A stretch of 49,062 nucleotides of DNA from an uncultured Planctomycetaceae bacterium (GTDB lineage Bacteria; Planctomycetota; Planctomycetia; Planctomycetales; Planctomycetaceae), in the NCBI GenBank assembly GCA_937916515.1, contig CALFSX010000326.1:1-49062 (forward strand). The letters are read 5' to 3'. Under the pieces are notes generated by a model. That model worked only from the letters and a program-made list of their open reading frames with translations. It was not told the DNA's origin and ran no database searches. The translations under genes were made by a program, and so were the position numbers. Every line of letters starts with the position of its first letter. Positions within the stretch are counted from its first letter, which is position 1. Of the stretch, positions 44,557-49,062 are shown piece by piece.

Positions 44557-44808
44557 GTCAACTCGCGAAGAATTTGTATGAAGTCACTTCGGCAATATTG
44601 GCCGAAGGATTGCCTCACTTTCGACTTCGACGAAGTCCGCGTCGTTCGTGAAGCCAATTCCCGAAAAGGTCCAGTCGTCCCCAATCGCTCGAAGGTTGCA
44701 ACGATTGAATCAATTGCATGACCCCGCCAAGCAGCAAACACGAAAAACAGTAGTGCTGACGCACCGTCCCATCTGCGTTGAAGGCGAGCAGACCAACCTG
44801 CCGAAAAG

Positions 44809-46299
44809 CTAGTCAGCAATCAACTGGCCAATGCTGGCAGATTCTTCGGCTGAGCTGACAGAAATTGCCTGAGTCTTTGCAGCCCGCTTACTTGATGAAG
44901 CTTTGCCATCGCCAAACCTCAATTCCGATGCTTGAGGAAGCGTTACTACCTGCGGATGAGCAGAAGCACTGCCCGCCGCTTTTCGATGTTTGACATCTGC
45001 CCCTGGTGCTTCAGAAAATGCGGTTGGAGTTCCGGTTGGCAGCAATCCGTCAACAACAGAACGCGTCGGCCCGTGCATCGTTGGTGCCTGCGGGCACGCG
45101 GCGGAATCAGTTGTCTCGCCGTCAGACGCCGATGTTGGGCTGTAAAATTTGTATTCAGCAACGGGCCTTGCAACCACGTTCGCAGTCGCAGCCGCACCTT
45201 TAGTTGGGAGTGATTGAGTGATCGCTGCCGATCGCGTATTCTTCGAATTGACAGGCACACTCGATTTCGCAGCCTGACTCATTCCCGAAGCTGTGCCGGG
45301 GGGCAAAATCATAACCGTTGTTGAGCGTCCCACGTTCTGGCTGACTAAAGAGCTGCCTGCTGCTGCGATTGGCATATTGTCGGGGCGGATAATCACAGGG
45401 CCTCCCGAACCAGCAGGCTGCGACGCTTGATTGCTGACACCAGACATACTCATCGCTTCAAAATTCGGCCCTTTGCTGTTCGCAACCAGAATCAATTCCT
45501 TGCGTCGTTGCGGGGGCACCCCGTCCAACTGCGAAGCCAGCTGAGCGATCCAGTCGGGATCTCTTTCGACTGCCTGAGACATCATTCTTGCGTACAGCGA
45601 AACTTCGAAGACGTTGCGGTCAAGAATTGTATTGGTAACTCGGGAAGCCAGCTTCGCAAGAGTATCAATGGCTGCTGACGGAAAATGGACAAACGTTTCC
45701 ACCTGTTGATTTACAACCTGCTTGCCGTCTTTCCGAGTCACGAAACGATACTGCAGCCATACCAATGCCGACGCCTGAATAGATGCCGGAAGAATCGGGC
45801 TATTGTATTTTCCCTCAACGATGAACAAACATTGGTTCTCGTCCCGCCACAGCACGTCGGCGATCCCTTCGGAACCGTCGGCCGCCTGAGCTTCGTATTC
45901 AAACCTGTCTGTTTGCCACATCTTCAGAGTAGAAATTCCCATCGCACGCCACGTGCTAACCGACACGTCCGGATGGTTGATAAGGTATTGATACATATTT
46001 GTATCCACCTCATACTGAAGACTGGGCATGCGCCGGAACTGCGAAACGTCGCTCAGGATAATTCCCGCTCTTTTCTGAGCGACCTGCGACATCTTTGAGA
46101 ACGGAATCCGAGCCTTCGTATAATCAAGCACTGCCTGATCTGACGTAGCATCACCAATTACGGCGATGCCAGCACGTTGCGCAAGTTCCTCGATCTGCGT
46201 GTCTACAGCAAGGCTTACGCCTTCCAGCACAGCGAACGATAGCGCCGCAACAGTAGCGCATACAAGCCGACGCTTGAATAGGTTCATCTTGATTCCCAT
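44809..46299 (-). CDS. Exported protein of unknown function with possible nuclease-fold motif
   Basis: About 496 residues. The N-terminus MGIKMNLFKRRLVCATVAAL plus a following hydrophobic stretch looks like a signal peptide; ATG 46299 has AAGGGAG 11 bases upstream, and ATG 46287 has GGGA 5 bases upstream, so either is possible. Residues 20-310 form the structured part, with the phrase SEGIADVLWRDENQCLFIVEGKYNSP. D and E-x-K spacing there resembles the PD-(D/E)xK nuclease core (inference only). The C-terminal 180 residues are Ser/Ala/Thr/Pro-rich and probably disordered. No known family was recognised. The exported location does not fit a restriction-type nuclease well. Confidence 0.65.
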   Translation of the reverse strand: MGIKMNLFKRRLVCATVAALSFAVLEGVSLAVDTQIEELAQRAGIAVIGDATSDQAVLDYTKARIPFSKMSQVAQKRAGIILSDVSQFRRMPSLQYEVDTNMYQYLINHPDVSVSTWRAMGISTLKMWQTDRFEYEAQAADGSEGIADVLWRDENQCLFIVEGKYNSPILPASIQASALVWLQYRFVTRKDGKQVVNQQVETFVHFPSAAIDTLAKLASRVTNTILDRNVFEVSLYARMMSQAVERDPDWIAQLASQLDGVPPQRRKELILVANSKGPNFEAMSMSGVSNQASQPAGSGGPVIIRPDNMPIAAAGSSLVSQNVGRSTTVMILPPGTASGMSQAAKSSVPVNSKNTRSAAITQSLPTKGAAATANVVARPVAEYKFYSPTSASDGETTDSAACPQAPTMHGPTRSVVDGLLPTGTPTAFSEAPGADVKHRKAAGSASAHPQVVTLPQASELRFGDGKASSSKRAAKTQAISVSSAEESASIGQLIAD

Positions 46300-46419
46300 G
46301 ACGGCGGCAACTCCCTTGCGTTCGTCGATTCCAATCACCCCCCAACCTGCGTGCAACTGCCAGCGGCCCCCTGTTGCAATCGCCGTTAGAGTATTTTCGA
46401 CGCCCATCGAAAACACTAT

Positions 46420-46782
46420 TCACGCAGGTTGATTTGCGTTGGGAGTCTGCATGTTGCAGAACTCCGCAACCAACTTTTCGGAATTGTCATAACCGCTACA
46501 ACATGTGAATTCAAACCGCAAGGCAAGTTTTCCAGACGCAGTTCCTGCCGCCCCACTATTGCCTGCAGATTGTGCCTTCAAGTCGAGTCGACGACCGTGA
46601 ATCCCGGGAAATGCACACAACGGCCAAAACGAATCGGCGACAATTGCCGCTTTCAACGTGGACGCCGCCTTCGCATTTTTACAACCTTCTGCGCCCAGTA
46701 CCTCTTGCGTGAATCGGCACCAGACTCTCGGCCCGCAACTGTTAGTTAGTTGCAATTTCGACAACAGCGAGGCCCGTTCCAC
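46420..46782 (-). CDS. Doubtful small protein overlapping the lipoprotein gene
   Basis: A 120-residue open frame starting at GTG 46782 and overlapping the end of the 46746-46955 gene by 37 bases. The sequence contains six Cys, no signal peptide and no motif I know. Without a ribosome site or a homologue it is only possibly coding. Kept because no other feature explains the 325 bases between the lipoprotein and the exported protein. Confidence 0.2.
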   Translation of the reverse strand: MERASLLSKLQLTNSCGPRVWCRFTQEVLGAEGCKNAKAASTLKAAIVADSFWPLCAFPGIHGRRLDLKAQSAGNSGAAGTASGKLALRFEFTCCSGYDNSEKLVAEFCNMQTPNANQPA

Positions 46783-46955
46783 ATGCCCCAGCGAGTCACG
46801 TCAAGATTCGGGCGATAGTGGCAGTCCATGCACGCTTCTTTGTCCGCGATGTGATCAATCCGGTCGGCGCAGCGTTCTGTAATGGGCAGGCAGTGGCAGC
46901 CGGACAGAAGTCCAGAGCCGGAAATCAGAACCAGAAGCATCCATGCTTGTTTCAT
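46746..46955 (-). CDS. Small Cys-rich lipoprotein
   Basis: A 69-residue protein with a signal peptide and lipobox LLSGC (lipidated Cys at about residue 20). The mature part holds seven more Cys, including a CMDCH motif (C42-H46) that fits a haem c attachment site, and the tail RWGMWNGPRCCRNCN. The pattern resembles small lipoproteins I recall from other planctomycetes. The role is unknown; haem binding is inference from five residues. It would be anchored in a membrane by its lipid. Confidence 0.65.
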   Translation of the reverse strand: MKQAWMLLVLISGSGLLSGCHCLPITERCADRIDHIADKEACMDCHYRPNLDVTRWGMWNGPRCCRNCN

Positions 46956-47278
46956 CGCTTACTCCGCCGTGTCGCTAATTTATTGTACGCACCGGAACTC
47001 TGCCAATTCCGTCATTGAGGGAAAGGTAGAGAAATCGTTACATCCTTATTCCTGTTCATCGCGTGTCTGCTGCGTGTCGCTGCAGAACCATTGCATTCGC
47101 GGCATTGGAATTGAAAGTCGCAGACTGAAACTGCAGAAAAACTGTGCAAACCCGCAGAACTTAACACGCCGTTAATCATCTTCACTTGTGGATGAAATCT
47201 ACGGCGGCTGCTTTGCTAATGAGAGTAAATTCCATAACCTGTGGTTATGGACACACATTTTTCAATCAGGCGTTGGCA
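46956..47278. promoter_or_regulatory. Divergent region upstream of the arsenate reductase-like gene
   Basis: About 320 bases between the minus-strand lipoprotein gene and the plus-strand phosphatase-like gene. It holds the palindrome at 47232-47250 and otherwise nothing I can identify. Promoters for both flanking genes should lie here. Confidence 0.4.
47232..47250. promoter_or_regulatory. Candidate operator of the arsenate reductase-like gene
   Basis: CCATAACC-TGT-GGTTATGG is a perfect 8-bp dyad with a 3-base spacer, ending 28 bases before ATG 47279. Position and symmetry suit a dimeric repressor or activator site. No regulator gene is nearby in the window. Confidence 0.4.
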
Positions 47279-47716
47279 ATGAATTCTTCTCGAAAACGAA
47301 TACTTTTCCTGTGTACTGGTAACTCATGCCGCAGCCAAATGGCTGAAGGCCTGCTTCGCGAACATTTCGGTGATCGCTTTGAATCGCTGTCAGCTGGCGC
47401 TCATCCGGCAGGCTACGTCAACGAAATGGCGGTTGAAGCCATGAAAGAATGCGGGATCGACATTTCGCAGCAAACAAGCAAACACATCAACGAGTTCCTG
47501 CCTCCCGTGGGACAGATGCCGGATATCATCATTGGCGTGTGTTCGACGGCTGACGAAAACTGCCCCGTCTTTCCAGCCGCCGTTGAACGCTGGCAATGGC
47601 CATTCGACGATCCCCACTACGCCGTTGGCACAGACGCAGAACGCATGGACGAATTTCGCCGAGTTCGAGACGAAATCAAGGCAAAACTGGAACTGGAATT
47701 CGGCGAACCTTCATAA
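47279..47716 (+). CDS. Arsenate reductase / low-molecular-weight phosphatase family protein
   Basis: A 145-residue protein. The P-loop CTGNSCRS (C12 to R18) is the CX5R active site of low-molecular-weight protein phosphatases and thioredoxin-coupled arsenate reductases. The pair in VCSTADENCP (C88, C95) matches the two redox Cys of the reductase branch (pI258 ArsC type), so arsenate reductase is the favoured call. ATG 47279 is chosen because it begins right before the first strand (RILFLCTGNSCRS); an extension of 31 residues upstream lacks family similarity. No ars efflux or ArsR gene is adjacent. It lies 76 bases before the EboE-like gene on the same strand. Confidence 0.85.
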   Translation: MNSSRKRILFLCTGNSCRSQMAEGLLREHFGDRFESLSAGAHPAGYVNEMAVEAMKECGIDISQQTSKHINEFLPPVGQMPDIIIGVCSTADENCPVFPAAVERWQWPFDDPHYAVGTDAERMDEFRRVRDEIKAKLELEFGEPS

Positions 47717-47792
47717 AAACTTTGATCGTGCCTCTTAGCTTGATGACAAAGCAACCGCGGAACCTCAAAACCGTTTTCAACAGAGACATCTC

Positions 47793-48977
47793 ATGACGTT
47801 TTCAACACTACCGCTAAGCTACTGCACCAACGTGCATCCAGGAAGAACCTTGCAGGAGGTTACCGATGGAATTACGGAATACACGGCAGAAGTTCGCAGG
47901 CAATTGGATGCCCCCATGTCTGCCGGACTATGGCTGGCCAGAAGCGTGGCGACTGAAGTTCTACAGTCTGAAGCAGCATTGGATCAGCTGGCTCAAACAC
48001 TTTGGCAGCACGATTTGAACTGCTATACGTTAAACGCATTTCCTTATGGAGACTTTCACACAGACCGTGTGAAAGAACAGGTTTATCTACCGGATTGGAC
48101 GACACGCGATCGTCTGACATACACTCAGGACTGCGCCCACATACTTTCTCAACTGCTTCCAGAAGGAGCGGAAGGCAGCATCAGCACCGTTCCGCTGGGC
48201 GGACGCATGAACCCATCCGGTCCGGAATTTCACGCGACCTGCTTTCACCAGCTGATTCAGATGTCAGGATTCCTGAAAAATCTCTTCGAAAAGACCGGAC
48301 GCAAAATCCGACTTGCCGTTGAACCGGAACCACTGTGCGAAATGTCGTCGATACCCGACGATGTTGTTCCCCAATTTAAAATGCTGTTCGAAATGGCAGA
48401 TGCACTTAGCTGCCTGCCAAACGTTCAGGAATACATTGGCATTTGCTTTGATGTCTGCCATCAGGCCGTGGTGTTTGAAGAAGTCACTCAATCAATCGAC
48501 CAGCTGGAAGATATTGGTGTGCGAATCAACAAGATTCACATCACAAACGCCATTGAGTTGCTGGATCCGGCCAACAACAAGGCAGGGCGAGAAGCGTTGT
48601 TGAACTACGTAGAACCGCGTTATCTGCATCAAACTTATGCTCGACTTGCAGATCAGTCCGTCGTAAATCGGCTGGACCTGCTTGCGGCAGACATCCAACA
48701 GCACACGCCGGACGAATTTATGTCGGCAGAAGCCTGGCGAGTCCACTTTCATGTTCCCGTGTACGCAGACAAACTGGGACCACTTCAGACAACTCGCAAA
48801 GATCTGAAGGCCGCACTTCGCCGAGTAAAACTGTTGGACTACGCGCCTCACCTTGAGGTCGAAACATACACATGGCCCGTTATGCCAGACGGAAGCCAAA
48901 CGTCTGAAGCTAGCCTTTCCGCTCAAATCACAACAGAATTGCGGTCAGCCTATGACCTGCTGCGAGAACTAAGCTAA
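47793..48977 (+). CDS. eboE: EboE-like TIM-barrel protein
   Basis: A 394-residue protein recognised as like EboE of the ebo (metabolite traffic) pathway, a family with a sugar-phosphate isomerase/epimerase-type TIM barrel. Characteristic phrases are PLSYCTNVHPGRTLQEV at the start, LNAFPYGDFH, AVEPEPLCEMS (an acidic metal-site strand), YIGICFDVCHQAVVFEE and KIHITNAIE near the barrel end. Published ebo clusters hold eboA-F and a prenyltransferase; none of the others is in the window, although the sequence beyond 49062 is unseen. The TAA stop is followed at once by repeat A copy 6, which suggests that the operon ends here. The reaction is not known from sequence. Confidence 0.75.
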   Translation: MTFSTLPLSYCTNVHPGRTLQEVTDGITEYTAEVRRQLDAPMSAGLWLARSVATEVLQSEAALDQLAQTLWQHDLNCYTLNAFPYGDFHTDRVKEQVYLPDWTTRDRLTYTQDCAHILSQLLPEGAEGSISTVPLGGRMNPSGPEFHATCFHQLIQMSGFLKNLFEKTGRKIRLAVEPEPLCEMSSIPDDVVPQFKMLFEMADALSCLPNVQEYIGICFDVCHQAVVFEEVTQSIDQLEDIGVRINKIHITNAIELLDPANNKAGREALLNYVEPRYLHQTYARLADQSVVNRLDLLAADIQQHTPDEFMSAEAWRVHFHVPVYADKLGPLQTTRKDLKAALRRVKLLDYAPHLEVETYTWPVMPDGSQTSEASLSAQITTELRSAYDLLRELS

Positions 48978-49062
48978 CAAGGGCTTCGCCCTTGACCCGG
49001 TGGCGTAGATTGCGGGAAGACATGGGACGTTCGAACCGCCGAGCCGCTCCGGTGTAGCTATG
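48978..49062 (-). repeat. Dispersed repeat family A, copy 6 (inverted, cut by window edge)
   Basis: This starts immediately after the EboE stop codon with CAAGGGCTTCGCCCTTGACC and continues with GGACGTTCGAACCGCCGAGC, as in copies 2 and 5 (reverse complement). It may continue past the right edge. Confidence 0.75.

Noticed and set aside
1-49062. CRISPR arrays, prophage or classic insertion sequences
   Set aside because: No regular spacer-repeat pattern, transposase, integrase or phage gene was seen. The repeats found are dispersed and short.

Overview
The window looks like about 49 kb of chromosome from a member of the Planctomycetota, probably near the Planctomycetaceae. The strongest sign is a protein with the planctomycete cytochrome, DUF1549 and DUF1553 architecture. 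Supporting signs are a large PQQ-propeller protein, a DUF11-repeat secreted protein, a small lipoprotein of planctomycete type, a GTG-started kinase with a zinc ribbon, and many short intergenic repeats. I see no rRNA, tRNA, CRISPR array, transposase, integrase or phage gene.

Layout. 1-934 (minus): start of an unknown gene, then a polysaccharide deacetylase. 1363-2567 (minus): two paralogous pilin-like membrane peptides, each followed by a terminator hairpin. 3273-5074 (plus): a translationally coupled ABC ATPase/permease pair. 5586-7712: a secreted DUF11-repeat protein ending in a clear terminator. 8299-15015 (minus): a large ABC export cluster with one ATPase, two permeases and a membrane-anchored helper protein. 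15369-19447 (plus): two signal peptidase I paralogues, each with an inserted zinc ribbon and a large second insertion. 19745-25523 (plus): an LptB-like ATPase, a tandem ACT protein and a 1466-residue PQQ-repeat protein. 25946-28087 (plus): a diadenylate cyclase and a DapA-family aldolase. 28220-37185 (minus): an AddA-like helicase-nuclease, the PSCyt/DUF1549/DUF1553 protein and a Ser/Thr kinase. 38346-43141 (plus): ribonuclease D, FolC and gamma-glutamyltransferase, the last two coupled. 43174-46955 (minus): a small unknown protein, a LysM membrane protein, an exported unknown protein and a Cys-rich lipoprotein. 47279-48977 (plus): an arsenate reductase/LMW phosphatase-like protein and an EboE-like TIM barrel.

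Many genes concern the cell envelope and export: three ABC-type ATPases, three permeases, two signal peptidases, LysM, pilins, a deacetylase, gamma-glutamyltransferase and secreted beta-rich proteins. The rest are core metabolism, repair and signalling (c-di-AMP, Ser/Thr kinase).

The least explained material is between genes. One repeat family of about 85-220 bp (A) occurs six times. A second family (B) has two copies whose hairpin stems differ by compensatory changes. A pair of GTAGTGGATC palindromes flanks one permease gene. Two minus-strand terminators lie in gene-free divergent intergenic regions (near 2980 and 37905) and imply unannotated small transcripts. All calls come from reading the sequence. 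No database search or folding program was run, so family names rest on motif recognition.
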